NCBI RefSeq assembly: GCF_023544445.1 | Contig: NZ_JALPVJ010000004.1 | Span: 434,001-498,000 of the forward strand | DNA from: Actinoplanes sp. M2I2 | GTDB lineage: Bacteria; Actinomycetota; Actinomycetes; Mycobacteriales; Micromonosporaceae | Direction of reading: 5' to 3' | DNA length: 64,000 bases | In this document: positions 1 through 9,364 of the stretch, piece by piece | How the letters are laid out: each line of letters opens with the position of its first letter | How positions within the stretch are numbered: position 1 is the first letter of the stretch | Notes under the pieces: model-generated | What the model saw: only the letters and a program-made list of their open reading frames with translations | The model's database searches: none | Told to the model about the DNA's origin: nothing | Position numbers and translations under genes: made by a program

Positions 1-520
1 CGAGGGCCGGCTGGCCGCGGCCGGCATGCGCGTCCACCTGACCCGCGGTCCGCACCCGGCCGCGCCGATGAGCAGCGCCGACCGGGCCAAGCTGGCCAAC
101 GGCCTCGGTGCCGACCTGCTGATCTCGCTGCACCTCGACGGTCACGACAACGAGTCGGCCAACGGCGTGGCGACCTACCACTACGGCACGGGCAGCGGCC
201 TGAGCTCGACCGTGGGGGAGCGGCTGGCCAACCTGGTGCAGCGCGAGATCGTGGTCCGCACGGGCATGCGCGACTGCCACATTCACGCCAAGACGTGGGA
301 GCTGCTGAGGCTGACCCGCATGCCCACCGTACGGGTCGATCTGGGTTACCTCACGTCGCCGCTCGACCGTGACCGGCTGGTGAACCCGCTGTTCCGCGAG
401 CAGATCGTCGAGGCGATCCTGGCTGCCGTGCAGCGCATGTACTACCCGGTCGAGGCCGACGTGCCCACCGGCTCGATCGACGTACGCCAGCTGCGGATGG
501 CGCTGGCCAACAGGGCTTAG
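1..520 (+). CDS. N-acetylmuramoyl-L-alanine amidase family protein (CwlM-like), C-terminal part
   Basis: The reading frame is open from the left edge (frame starting at base 2) to the TAG at 518-520, so the N-terminus lies outside the window. The visible 170 or so residues match the end of an Amidase_3 fold: an SLHLDGH segment corresponds to the catalytic/zinc His region, and VRVDLGYLTS corresponds to the segment that carries the catalytic Glu in active enzymes. Here that position is Asp. Mycobacterial CwlM is a regulator of peptidoglycan precursor synthesis that lost amidase activity, and it lies near the origin in many actinobacteria; the substitution and location suggest the same role here. 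That is inference, because the upstream zinc ligands are not visible. It converges on the GNAT gene and overlaps its end by 4 bp. Confidence 0.8.
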   Translation, partial: EGRLAAAGMRVHLTRGPHPAAPMSSADRAKLANGLGADLLISLHLDGHDNESANGVATYHYGTGSGLSSTVGERLANLVQREIVVRTGMRDCHIHAKTWELLRLTRMPTVRVDLGYLTSPLDRDRLVNPLFREQIVEAILAAVQRMYYPVEADVPTGSIDVRQLRMALANRA

Positions 521-1185
521 CCCTCGACGCCGCGGGTCGCTGTGGCCGGGCGCACCGGCCGCAGCAACGTCTCGGGGCTCATCGAGCCGAGCAGCTTCTC
601 CAGCGCGTACTCGACATCGGACTTCCAGGACAGGGCGGTGCGCAGCTCGAGCCGCAGCCGGGGGAAGCGCGGATGCGGCCGGACGGTCTTGAAGCCGACC
701 GACAGGAAGAAGTCGACCGGGGCGACACACCCGGACTGCTTGTCGTCGTCGCCCTCGCCGAATTTCGCGTCGCCGAACGCCTCGATCGCCTTGACCCCAC
801 GCTTGGTCAGGTCACGCGCGACACCCTGGACGAGCATGCGGCCCAACCCGCCGCCGGCGAACGAGGCCACCACGTGCGCGGTCATCAGCAGGGCGGCGTC
901 GGCGCTGACCGGCGAGGTCGGGAAGGCCATCGAACGGGGGACATAGGCCGGCGGGGCGTACATCACAAAACCGGCGGGCATGCCGTCGACATAGGCCAGC
1001 TTGCCGCACGAGCCCCACTCCAGCAGGGTCTGCGAAACCCACGCCTCCTTTTCGAGGCCGGGGTCGCCCGAGGCACACGCCCGTTCGGCCGCCACCGGGT
1101 CCAACTCCCAGTACACGCACTGGCTGCAGGGTTGGGGGAGATCCCCGAGTGTGTCCAACGTGAGGTTGACCAGGCGTCGCGACAC
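517..1185 (-). CDS. GNAT-family N-acetyltransferase
   Basis: A 222-residue protein. The acetyl-CoA binding region is best seen around residues 108-125, where FAGGGLGRMLVQGVARD resembles the R/Q-x-x-G-x-G/A loop of the GNAT fold, followed by a C-terminal substrate segment with VDFFLSVGFKTVRPHPRFPRLRLEL. An N-terminal CSQC motif (about residues 20-23) could bind metal; this is only a suggestion. Long GNAT proteins of this type are commonly found beside cwlM and parAB in actinobacteria. The substrate is unknown. The gene diverges from the aminotransferase gene at 1373, leaving 187 bp that must hold both promoters. Confidence 0.8.
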   Translation of the reverse strand: MSRRLVNLTLDTLGDLPQPCSQCVYWELDPVAAERACASGDPGLEKEAWVSQTLLEWGSCGKLAYVDGMPAGFVMYAPPAYVPRSMAFPTSPVSADAALLMTAHVVASFAGGGLGRMLVQGVARDLTKRGVKAIEAFGDAKFGEGDDDKQSGCVAPVDFFLSVGFKTVRPHPRFPRLRLELRTALSWKSDVEYALEKLLGSMSPETLLRPVRPATATRGVEG

Positions 1186-1372
1186 TGCATCCCCCTCGGC
1201 GTCATCGGGCCCAGCGCCCCGGTGGGGATCCTACGCCGCAATGGTCATGAACGGGACCAGCTCCGGGCAGGCCGACTGGTTAACCGAGGGCTTCCACCGC
1301 CCCGCACGGCTACGATCGGACATCGGCACCGTTCCTCCATGGCGAGTCTTCCAACTGGCGAGGTGAAGCCGC

Positions 1373-2683
1373 ATGACCGGCACTACCCAGGACGATTACA
1401 CCGATCGGTACGCGCGACGGGTGCGGGGGATGACCACCTCCGAGATCCGCGCACTGTTCGCCGTCGCCAGTCGTCCCGAGGTCGTGTCGCTCGCCGGCGG
1501 GTCGCCCTACATCGCCGCCCTCCCGCTCGACGCGGTCGGCGAGATGCTCAACAAGCTCGCCGCCGAGCAGGGCGCCAGCAGTCTTCAATACGGCATCGGT
1601 CAGGGCACGGTCGACCTGCGTGAGCGCATCTGCGAGGTGATGGCGCTCTCCGGCATCCACGGCGCGTCGCCCGACGACGTGGTGGTCACCGTCGGCGGCC
1701 AGCAGGCGATCGACCTGCTCGCCCGTCTCTTCCTCGACCCGGGCGACGTGGTGCTCGCCGAGGGCCCGAGCTACGTCGGCGCGCTCGGCGTCTTCCAGGC
1801 CGCCCAGGCTCAGGTCAAGCACGTCCCGATGGACGACGAGGGACTGATCCCGGCCGCCCTCGAGGAAGCGATCGCCGCCGTCGAGCGGTCCGGGCGCAAG
1901 GCCAAATTCCTCTACACGATCCCGACCTTCCAGAACCCGGCCGGTGTCACCCTCACCGACGAGCGGCGCGAGCAGGTGCTCGACATCTGCGAGCGCGCCG
2001 GTCTGCTGGTGGTCGAGGACGACCCGTACGGGATGTTGTCGTTCGAGACCGAGGCGCCGCTGCCGTTGCGGGCCCGCCGGCGCGAGGGCGTCTTCTACGT
2101 GAGCACGTTCTCCAAGACCTTCGCTCCCGGGTTGCGCGTCGGCTGGATCCTGGCGCCGCACGCCGTACGGGAAAAGCTCGTGATGATGAGCGAAGCCAAC
2201 GTGCTGTGCCCGAGCGCGTTCGCCCAGGGCGCCGTCACGCAATACCTGGCCACGATGCCGTGGCAGGAGCAGATCAAGGTCTACCGCGAGATTTATCGTG
2301 AGCGGCGCGATGCGATGCTCACCGCGTTGCGCGACCGCATGCCCCCCGGCACGACGTGGACCCACCCGACCGGCGGCCTGTTCGTGTGGGCGACCCTCCC
2401 CGAGGGCCTCGATTCCAAGGCGATGATGCCGCGCGCCATCGCCGCCCGGGTGGCCTACGTGCCCGGCACCGGTTTCTACGCCGACGGCACCGGCACGAGC
2501 AACATGCGGCTCAACTTCTCGTTCTCCTCGCCCGAACGCATCCGTGAGGGCATTCGCCGGCTGTCCGGCGTGATGGAACAGGAGCTGGCGATGCGCGCCG
2601 TCTTCGGTCCGACCGCGGGCGGCTCGCACGCGCGCCGCCGGGGCACGGCCGCCGCCGACGCCCCTGGCCCCGACTTGGCATGA
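1373..2683 (+). CDS. PLP-dependent aminotransferase, class I/II (2-aminoadipate aminotransferase/MocR-catalytic type)
   Basis: A 436-residue fold-type I aminotransferase. Visible motifs are the substrate loop VSLAGGSPY, the cofactor-binding FQNPAG segment with a following VVEDDPYG (Asp that contacts the pyridine nitrogen), the Schiff-base lysine in [16 protein letters not shown], and the carboxylate-binding Arg in [11 protein letters not shown]. It lacks the N-terminal GntR-type DNA-binding domain of MocR regulators, so it is a plain enzyme. It starts at ATG 1373 behind GAGGTGAAG. A candidate TACGAT -10 element sits at 1311-1316. The next gene overlaps its stop by four bases, suggesting translational coupling. 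The amino acid substrate cannot be told from sequence; 2-aminoadipate or branched/aromatic acids are typical for the family. Confidence 0.9.
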   Translation: MTGTTQDDYTDRYARRVRGMTTSEIRALFAVASRPEVVSLAGGSPYIAALPLDAVGEMLNKLAAEQGASSLQYGIGQGTVDLRERICEVMALSGIHGASPDDVVVTVGGQQAIDLLARLFLDPGDVVLAEGPSYVGALGVFQAAQAQVKHVPMDDEGLIPAALEEAIAAVERSGRKAKFLYTIPTFQNPAGVTLTDERREQVLDICERAGLLVVEDDPYGMLSFETEAPLPLRARRREGVFYVSTFSKTFAPGLRVGWILAPHAVREKLVMMSEANVLCPSAFAQGAVTQYLATMPWQEQIKVYREIYRERRDAMLTALRDRMPPGTTWTHPTGGLFVWATLPEGLDSKAMMPRAIAARVAYVPGTGFYADGTGTSNMRLNFSFSSPERIREGIRRLSGVMEQELAMRAVFGPTAGGSHARRRGTAAADAPGPDLA

Positions 2684-3654
2684 TCTCCTCCATGGGTACG
2701 GGTGACGATGTGCGCGTGATGGTCCTGGCCGGCGGCCTCTCCTACGAGCGGGACGTGTCCCTGCGCTCGGGCCGCCGCGTGCTCGACGCGCTGCGGGCCG
2801 CCGGGCTGAGCGCCGAGATGCGCGACGCCGACGTGTCGCTGCTGCCGTCGCTGCAGGAGGACCCGCCCGACGCGGTGGTGATCGCCCTGCACGGCGCCAC
2901 CGGCGAGGACGGTTCGCTGCGCGGCGTCCTCGACCTGTGCGGCGTGCCCTACGTGGGTTGCGATGCCCGCGCCGCCCGCCTGGCCTGGGACAAGCCGTCG
3001 GCCAAGTCGATGCTGCGCGAGGCCGGCATCCCGACCCCCGACTGGGTGGCCCTGCCGCACGACCGTTTCTCCGAGCTCGGCGCGGTGGCCGTCCTCGACC
3101 GCATCGTCGACCGGCTGGGCCTGCCACTGATGGTCAAGCCGGCACAGGGCGGCTCCGGCCTGGGCGCGGCGGTCGTCCGCGAGGAAAGCGCCCTGCCGCC
3201 GGCCATGGTCGGCTGCTTCGCGTACGACTCGACGGCCCTGGTCGAGAAGTTCATCCCCGGCATGGACGTGGCCGTCTCCATCGTCGACCTGGGCGCCGGC
3301 CCCGAGGCGCTGCCGATCGTCGAGATCGTCCCGCGCGACGGCGTGTACGACTACGCCGCCCGCTACACGGCCGGCCTCACCACGTGGCACACCCCGGCCC
3401 GTCTGGAGCCCGAGGTCGCCGCCCGCGTCACCGAGACCGCGCTGGCCGCCCACAAGGCGCTTGGCCTGCGCGACCTGTCCCGGGTCGACCTGATCGTGGC
3501 CGACGACGGTTCCGTCCAGGTGTTGGGCATCAATGTGTCGCCCGGGATGACGGAGACGTCGCTGCTGCCGCTCGCCGTACAGGCCGCCGGCCAAGACCTC
3601 GGCGACATCTTGAGGACGCTGGTCGAGCGCGCGGTCGCCCGATCGGCTTCCTGA
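2680..3654 (+). CDS. D-alanine--D-alanine ligase-like ATP-grasp protein
   Basis: A 324-residue protein with the D-Ala-D-Ala ligase architecture: [17 protein letters not shown] at the N-terminus (first substrate loop), a central ATP-grasp with [14 protein letters not shown], and a C-terminal [14 protein letters not shown] loop. In genuine ligases the last motif reads E-x-N-T-x-PGMT, and the Glu and Asn both bind magnesium. Here the Glu position is Gly ([11 protein letters not shown]), so catalysis may be altered. The ATG at 2680 overlaps the aminotransferase TGA; an in-frame ATG at 2692 or GTG codons at 2710/2716 are alternative starts. Such paralogs near the origin accompany an aminotransferase in many actinobacteria; their product is not established. 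Confidence 0.85.
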   Translation: MISSMGTGDDVRVMVLAGGLSYERDVSLRSGRRVLDALRAAGLSAEMRDADVSLLPSLQEDPPDAVVIALHGATGEDGSLRGVLDLCGVPYVGCDARAARLAWDKPSAKSMLREAGIPTPDWVALPHDRFSELGAVAVLDRIVDRLGLPLMVKPAQGGSGLGAAVVREESALPPAMVGCFAYDSTALVEKFIPGMDVAVSIVDLGAGPEALPIVEIVPRDGVYDYAARYTAGLTTWHTPARLEPEVAARVTETALAAHKALGLRDLSRVDLIVADDGSVQVLGINVSPGMTETSLLPLAVQAAGQDLGDILRTLVERAVARSAS

Positions 3655-4018
3655 CGTGTGGCCGCTGGTTCCGGGGACGTCTTCCTCTGACGCCTGGCCT
3701 GCCGCTCCTGGAACGACTTTCTGAAGCCTGGTCGGCCGCTCCTGGAACGACCGCCTAGCGCAGAGATGTCCCGGCTCGGCTCCCAGCTCCCAGCTCCCAG
3801 CTCCCAGCTCCCAGCTCCCAGCTCCCAGCTCCCAGCTCCCAGCTCCCAGCTCCCAGCTCCCAGCTCCCAGCTCCCAGCTCCCAGCTCCCAGCTCCCAGCT
3901 CCCAGCTCCCTAGTTTCTGGGTTATCGGTCCTCGATCCCCGACTCAGGTGTCCAAGATCGACGGGGTAGTTGAGCGTGACGTCACCGGCGAGTCGCTGAA
4001 GGCAAGTCCCGACGTTGG
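3655..4018. other. Intergenic region with short repeats
   Basis: No gene is supported. Directly after the ligase stop a segment containing CGCTCCTGGAACGAC occurs twice (about 3703 and 3736, roughly 34 bp apart), followed by the 7-bp satellite annotated separately and about 100 bp of unremarkable sequence. Confidence 0.7.
3779..3910. repeat. 7-bp tandem repeat (AGCTCCC)n
   Basis: Eighteen perfect copies of AGCTCCC fill 3785-3910, preceded by GCTCCC at 3779-3784. A period of 7 produces a 21-bp codon cycle, so the 67-residue open frame across it is simply the repeat read as SQLPAPS units. The perfect copies suggest recent slippage expansion. Confidence 0.97.
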
Positions 4019-4879
4019 CTAGCGAACGGCATCGACCCAGCTGTCGAGATCGTCGGCAAACTCGCGAAGTCGCCTTCGGGCGGCCTTGATCTCAGCCCGG
4101 CCGACCGTGTCGTCGGCGCGGTGGTCGGCGTTGTAGTCGAGCCAACCTCCGAGCCCGGCAACCCAGCCACCGAAGACCCACGGCTCGGGGTCGATGACCA
4201 CGCCGCTGCGCCGCCGATAGACGGCCACTGCCTCAGCGAACGCATACCGGTCTCCGCCCGCCCAGTCGAGCGCGACGCCCACCGCCTCCTGAGCCGCGCC
4301 GGTAGGCCCGGCCGCGTCCCAATCCAGGGCGAGGAGCCGGCCGTCCGCGCGCCGGAGTGCGTTCTTCCGATCGAGGTCCCGGTGGCTGTCGACGACCAGC
4401 AGTCGACCGGGCGATCGCGCTACCCGTTCGGCCAAGTGGCCGATCTCCGCACCCCATCGTTCGCCATTCCACCCGAGTGGCAGCGCGGTTTCCCATCGGG
4501 GTCGACCGACCGCGTGGATACCGGCGAGCAATTCGGCCGCCTGACCGGAAGACCCCTGCGCCGCCTGACCGTCGACCCACTGGTGCACGCGATAGAGGTC
4601 CCCGTCGACGCGAACCAACGCTCGTCCGCTGCCCGGCTCGACCACCGGTGCCGGCATGGGAACGCCGGCTGCGTACGCGCGTTGTTCCACGCGAAACGCG
4701 GCCTCGACGTTGTCGACGAATGAGGGGAGGTGTGCGTTGACGACCATCCGCTTGATCGCGAAGTCACCCAGCGACGTCGACACCCGCCACATCTCGTTGG
4801 AGAGCCCGCCGGCGACTCTCGCGGGCGTCCCGGACAACGGTCCCAATGGGAAGTGGGCAACAACCTGTTCCAGCGACAT
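4019..4879 (-). CDS. Aminoglycoside phosphotransferase (APH)-family kinase
   Basis: A 286-residue protein kinase-like fold. The catalytic loop is [12 protein letters not shown] (H-x-D-x4-N pattern) and the metal-binding Asp follows in [10 protein letters not shown]. The N-lobe shows [11 protein letters not shown] (nucleotide loop) and DFAIKRM (the ATP-binding Lys). APH-family proteins phosphorylate antibiotics, choline, homoserine or other small alcohols; nothing in the sequence fixes the substrate, and resistance should not be assumed. The start at ATG 4879 follows AGGATCAGGCG; an upstream in-frame start at 4945 would add 22 Arg/Asp-rich residues and is less likely. The gene stands alone between two repeat arrays. 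Confidence 0.85.
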   Translation of the reverse strand: MSLEQVVAHFPLGPLSGTPARVAGGLSNEMWRVSTSLGDFAIKRMVVNAHLPSFVDNVEAAFRVEQRAYAAGVPMPAPVVEPGSGRALVRVDGDLYRVHQWVDGQAAQGSSGQAAELLAGIHAVGRPRWETALPLGWNGERWGAEIGHLAERVARSPGRLLVVDSHRDLDRKNALRRADGRLLALDWDAAGPTGAAQEAVGVALDWAGGDRYAFAEAVAVYRRRSGVVIDPEPWVFGGWVAGLGGWLDYNADHRADDTVGRAEIKAARRRLREFADDLDSWVDAVR

Positions 4880-4980
4880 CGCCTGATCCTGACGATCCGC
4901 ACCGCGGCCCTCCACCGAATATCGAAACGGCCGGAGCCACGCCACCGCCCCGCTGCTCTCGTCCGGCCGACCCTAGGGTG

Positions 4981-5435
4981 CCGGCTTGGGCTGAAGCCGC
5001 CGTGGCGAAGGGCCCTCGTCTCCTGCCGACCTGGGTGCCGACCTGAGCCAAAGCCGCCGTGGCGTAGGGCCGCTCAGCTCCTGCCGAGCTGAGCGCCGGC
5101 CTGAGCTGAAACCGCCGTGGCGAGGGGCAGCTCGACTCCGGTCAACCCGGGGTGCCGACCTGAGCTGAAACCGCCGTGGCGAGGGGCAGCTCGACTCCCG
5201 CCAACCCGGGGTGCCGACCCGAGCTGAAACCGCCGTGGCGAGGGGCAGCTCGACTCCCGCCAACCCGGGGTGCCGACCCGAACTGAAACCGCCGTGGCGA
5301 GGGGCAGCTCGAGCCCCGCCAACCCGGGGTGCCGACCCGAACTGAAACCGCTGTGGCCAAGGGCAGCTCGACTCCCGCCAACCCGGGGTGCCGACCCGAG
5401 CTGAAACCGCTGTGGCCAAGGGCAGCTCGAATCGA
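4981..5435. repeat. 59-bp tandem repeat array, about eight copies
   Basis: Units begin with CCGRCC at about 4981, 5038, 5096, 5155, 5214, 5273, 5332 and 5391 (last copy partial). The spacing is 57 and 58 bp in the older outer copies and exactly 59 bp in the inner ones. Core parts are GAGCTGAAACCGCCGTGG and GGGGCAGCTCGA, followed by CCAACCCGGGGTG. Each unit contains the inverted pair CGAGCTG/CAGCTCG about 18 bp apart. As 59 is not a multiple of three, all three frames are cycled and the reverse-strand open frames over it are not genes. The outermost copies are most diverged, as in arrays that grow from the middle. Confidence 0.95.
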
Positions 5436-6304
5436 GGTGCCCTTTGATGAGCCACAGCATCGAATGTGCCGTAGCCGCACGGCGCTCCCGCATACCGGTT
5501 GTGTGAGCGCACCGGAAACGACTTGCTCCTGCTGCGCGGCGCTACCCACTGCCTTCGTCGTCTGAACGGAGACCACGTGCCGCCACCCGACCAAGTGATT
5601 CGTGCATGACGGTGACGTGGACGCCCGACACAGTCGGGCGGCTCTACCGCGACCTAAGGAGTACAACAACTGCACAGCTGAGACCGCGTCGTACTCGATC
5701 AGCTTGCGGACGGCCGCCGCGCCTCACGCGATGCGATGGTCGGCGAGCACCAGACCGCCGGTGCGACTCAGCCCTTTATCCGCATTGGTGTGCCAGCCGT
5801 ACGCAGCAACCGCCGATGTTCATCGCCGTATCGAGCAGAGGCTCGGTGCTTGTCTTCCATACGCTGATCCGCCGTCATAGTGCTGGCGGCCGCGGACGAA
5901 GCCGGCCCACCACCGGTCCGGCGACAAACACGATGCCCAGCCGATCGGGGCGCCTCGAGGCATGTTCGTGAGGTGAACGTGGCGCCGTGCTCTGGATACT
6001 GGCGCGTGATTAGCAGACGGGAAAGGCAGCTTCCAGGGCTACGCACGTCGTTGGAGTTACGACCCGAAGCTGCCAATGGATGACGCAACCGACGGCGGAA
6101 CGGCTTTCGGCCATGCGAGGCTCCGTCAGCGGTGGATGCTGCAACGGTCATCCGCGGATGGAAAGAGCTGACGGACCCGGCACGCCCAACCCTCGATGCC
6201 GCTGGTGTCGAGTAGGGGCTGGTCGGCGCCGCCGAGCTCAGCCGGCCGGTTACCGCGAGGACGCCCGGTATCGCGCCGCGTGGACTTTCGCGAGGCGGTC
6301 CTGG
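5436..6304. other. Gene-poor region, no convincing gene
   Basis: Several overlapping open frames of 65-130 residues occur on both strands, but none shows a recognisable domain, a good ribosome binding site or consistent codon bias. The sequence looks less GC-rich than neighbouring genes. Nothing else is recognised. Confidence 0.6.
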
Positions 6305-7087
6305 CTACGCCGGCGTGGTGTGGGGGAACGGCGGCTTGGGGGCCTTGGGCTCTGCCGGATTGCTCCGTTGAGCCGGAATGGAGTCAGCGATCAGGTCGCC
6401 GGACGACGAGGGTGTCGCATCGTCGAGGGGAGCCGGGCGTACGGAGTCGTCAGGACGTCCGGGGGAGGAGTCCGCCTGGTTGCCGGCGTAGTTGATGGTG
6501 GACGGGGATTCCCACTGGATATGTGGGGGCTCGGCAATGGCCCGGCCACCGAACTCCGCCAGCCAGGCTGCCACCATGGCAAGATTTTCGCGCCATTGCT
6601 GTTCGGGGATGGCGGGGAGGATGTCGTCCCAGAGGGTCAGAAACGTGCCGCGAAGCTGCAGGCGGCCGTAAGGGCGAGCGAGGAACCACATGTGCAGGTG
6701 AGCCGAACCGTCGCCCCAACGATTCACGTGAACCCGCGCCACCCCGTCGAGCGAGCGGATAGCACGCTCGAGCCGGACGGTCATGACGCCAAGTTCAGCG
6801 GCCAACAGGTTGGGCAGGTCACCGATGTCCAGGTGTGACCGGCACTCGAGGATGACCACCATCGGAAGGCCGGTAGGCCGATCCATCCCTCGGACGCGCC
6901 AGCGCTCGCTGATCCAGATGTACTCGTCGTCCGGGGTGTTGCAAGCGACGCAGTCGGCCGCATCCTCGCCGCTCCGGGGAGGCTCGACGTCGACCGGGGC
7001 GGCCAGCGGCTTGACCCTCATATCGCCCTCGAACGGGAACGACGGCCAGCGCGTGAAGTCGGGCAGCGGGGTGAAGTTGTCGGCCAC
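6305..7087 (-). CDS. HIT-like conserved actinobacterial protein
   Basis: A 260-residue protein starting at GTG 7087 with AAGG upstream (VADNFTPLPDF...); the open frame continues upstream to 7165 without a better start. Conserved-looking parts are FTRWPSFPFEGDMRVKPL, a CVAC pair, and VHVNRWGDGSAHLHMWFLARP. The last resembles the HIT nucleotide-hydrolase motif H-x-H-x-H, but the third His position is Trp. The C-terminal 70 residues are a Pro/Ser-rich tail. Proteins of this type are found close to parAB in Micromonosporaceae-like genomes; its biochemical role is unknown. The DnaA-box/parS cluster lies immediately upstream at 7223-7394. Confidence 0.75.
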   Translation of the reverse strand: MADNFTPLPDFTRWPSFPFEGDMRVKPLAAPVDVEPPRSGEDAADCVACNTPDDEYIWISERWRVRGMDRPTGLPMVVILECRSHLDIGDLPNLLAAELGVMTVRLERAIRSLDGVARVHVNRWGDGSAHLHMWFLARPYGRLQLRGTFLTLWDDILPAIPEQQWRENLAMVAAWLAEFGGRAIAEPPHIQWESPSTINYAGNQADSSPGRPDDSVRPAPLDDATPSSSGDLIADSIPAQRSNPAEPKAPKPPFPHTTPA

Positions 7088-7222
7088 GACGGGAACCTTA
7101 GTCGAGGCTCGCCCCTCTGTCCTGAGGCAATTTTGCGGCATCCGCGCAGGCCATAAGTCCCACACCAGCCGTTCGTACGTAGATCATCGTCGCCATCCGT
7201 GGAACCCGCCCACGCCGGAAAG

Positions 7223-7394
7223 TTATCCACAGAAGTTATCCACAGGCTACGCCGTTTCACGTGAAACGCGACGTCGCAGGCTTGCAGGCCCTGTGGATAC
7301 CGCACCACTTGTGCGTCACCGCATCAACGCCGTTTCACGTGAAACAGCGCGCCACATCCTTTGTCAACAGCCACTACACACAGCCTGTGGATAA
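7223..7394. promoter_or_regulatory. DnaA-box and parS cluster outside oriC
   Basis: Two perfect DnaA boxes TTATCCACA at 7223-7231 and 7236-7244 (13-bp spacing), a reverse near-box TGTGGATAC at 7292-7300 and a perfect reverse box TGTGGATAA at 7386-7394 alternate with perfect parS sites at 7254-7267 and 7332-7345. It lies about 18 kb from oriC, upstream of the HIT-like gene. Confidence 0.85.
7254..7345. promoter_or_regulatory. Two parS sites
   Basis: GTTTCACGTGAAAC at 7254-7267 and 7332-7345, both perfect 14-bp palindromes. ParB binds this sequence and spreads to build the segregation complex. Confidence 0.95.
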
Positions 7395-9364
7395 CCACCC
7401 GGCGCGCCGATCACCCCAGCCCTGCTAGCCGAACGCGTACGGCGGCTCCTCCAACGCCTTAACGAGCGTGAAGCACGGAAGGATAGGGCGACCGCCGAAT
7501 GCTCCCCTCACCGGCATAGATCAGTTTCGCCGCGTCAGGCCTGCGAGCAGCTTCCGACGGCGAACCGTCCGACCCAGCAGCGGCGACCGATGCCGGTCGA
7601 ACCGCCTGGCAGCAGCTGTCAGGCGGACTGTTGAGCACGGACGGGTGACGGCTCATGCAGGGCTGCCCGCCCCGGCTGCATCGCACCCGTGCGATTGAAG
7701 GTCTGGTTGGTTGCCACGTGAGGACGCGCGACCTCGAGGCCGGCTCCGGCATGGCGGGTTGGGCTGAGCGAAGCCAATGGGAATGAGCCAAATAGACGAG
7801 TCAGTAGCCGAGGCCGGCTCCACTCGAGCCGACCGGGCTGCCCATCGGAGCCGGCTGGACCGACAAGCGGGCCTTGCTGGGTCTGCCTTCTGAAAGTCGG
7901 CCGAACTCGTGAGCGCACCCGAGAAGACCGGCTCGAGGGGCAGAAAGCCGGCCGCAGTCGGCCCAGCGAACCACTGGAAACCCTGCTGTGGGGGAGCAGA
8001 ACCGGCCGAATCTAACCCCGTGAAGGCAGTGGGGACCGGACCAAGCAACGTCAGCTGAACTCGGCCAGCCGGTCCAAATCGGGACCCGCCGGGGCTGAGC
8101 GGAGCCAACGGGACTCGAACCCGCGAAGGCAGCTCGACTGGGTTAAGCCCGTCAAGTGCACTGCGCCGACAGAACCAGTCAGACCGGGGTTCAGGTTGAG
8201 TGAAACAACTGAACTCGGACCTCGCCTAAGCCGCTGGACTGGCTACCACAACTGGACCCGGCCGAGGTGAACTAGCCGGACTCGCTCTGGGCCAACGGAC
8301 ACAGCTCGAATCGACCTTTGAGAGGCTGCCGCCCTGAACCAAGCAAGTGGCTGGTCTGGCCTGCGTCACGTTGGTTGGCGTGGTGCAAGAGTCGGCCATC
8401 GTTGGACCGGGTGGGTTGATGCTATGCGGCAATCTCAGAAGTACGGCTGGATCGGTGTCTTGGCCGGAGCAAGTTGGCCGGGATGAAGCGAGCCCAGTGG
8501 GCCAGGGGATCCGATAGCGGTTCGAGGCCGTAGTCGGTCAGCCGGATGCTTCGGCCGGAGGGTTTAAGCGTGGTCTACAGCAGTCTTCAGCAGGGCACGC
8601 CACACAACTTTCAGCGAGCCAAGTTGGCGTGCCACGCGTCGATGGCACGACCTCGAATCCACGGGGTTACTTGGGACGCTTCATTGCCTGCGATTCGTCG
8701 GGTGCGTGCGTTGAGGATAGTGCCCCCTGCCGCCCGATCATGGATCCAGTAGAGCCGGCGGGCGCCTCGGACTCTGCTCGCCCAACTCGGAGGCTCATGC
8801 GCGCGGTTCGTGGAGTGACCACCCAGCACGCGAGCTCACGCCGATCGGTGCGGCAATGACTAAGCCGACTTGACCGGAGCGCTTCGCTGTCCGGCCGTCC
8901 GGCATTGAGCGGTCCATCTTTGACTGCCACCTCGCTCGCTACGGCTCGGGCGACTGCCAACCGCAGCTCGGCCGATCACTCAATGTCCCAATCCGCCGCC
9001 TCTGGCGCCTGACCCGAGCCTGGAGTAGTCGACTCTTTTGCCACATCCGCATCGCTACGCCCACTGGTCTCAGCCTGGACCGGCCAACCTTGCGCATGAC
9101 CGAGGCACCCGGTGCTCACCACTCCGCGATTCATTGGATAGAGCACAGACTTCAAGCGCCAACGGGCAGTCGATCACAGAGGCATGTCATCGCGTATCCC
9201 ACTGACGACGTCTGCGCTCAGTGCGGGCCGGTGTAGGCGCATCGCCGACGGTCGGCCGACGTCCACCGCGGCGGCAGGCAAACGTCGGCATCAGGGTCAG
9301 CAGCACCGTCTCACTCCACACGTCCACACGCCGCCCAGCCTCAGACCGAATCTAGACTTCGCTC
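7395..9364. other. About 2 kb without a gene
   Basis: No coding region is supported. The sequence is rich in loosely repeated words such as GCCGGCTC, GGCTGAGCG and AGCCAA. A tRNA-3'-end-like fragment lies near 8101-8125 on the minus strand (see findings). GC content looks lower than in neighbouring genes by eye. It may be decayed coding DNA, but no parent gene is recognisable. Confidence 0.6.

Noticed and set aside
673..1623. 316-residue plus-strand frame over the GNAT gene
   Set aside because: Antisense shadow of the 517-1185 gene with no domain.
1310..3127. 605-residue minus-strand open frame across the aminotransferase and ligase genes
   Set aside because: It is the antisense shadow of two convincing genes in GC-rich DNA and has only low-complexity Arg/Gly sequence.
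3766..3969. 67-residue frame across the 7-bp satellite
   Set aside because: Simple translation of the repeat; no independent coding evidence.
4981..5435. CRISPR array
   Set aside because: The 59-bp units are contiguous and lack unique spacers; no cas genes are present.
4973..5675. Three overlapping minus-strand frames over the 59-bp array
   Set aside because: Repeat length is not a multiple of three, so every frame reads the same repeat; not genes.
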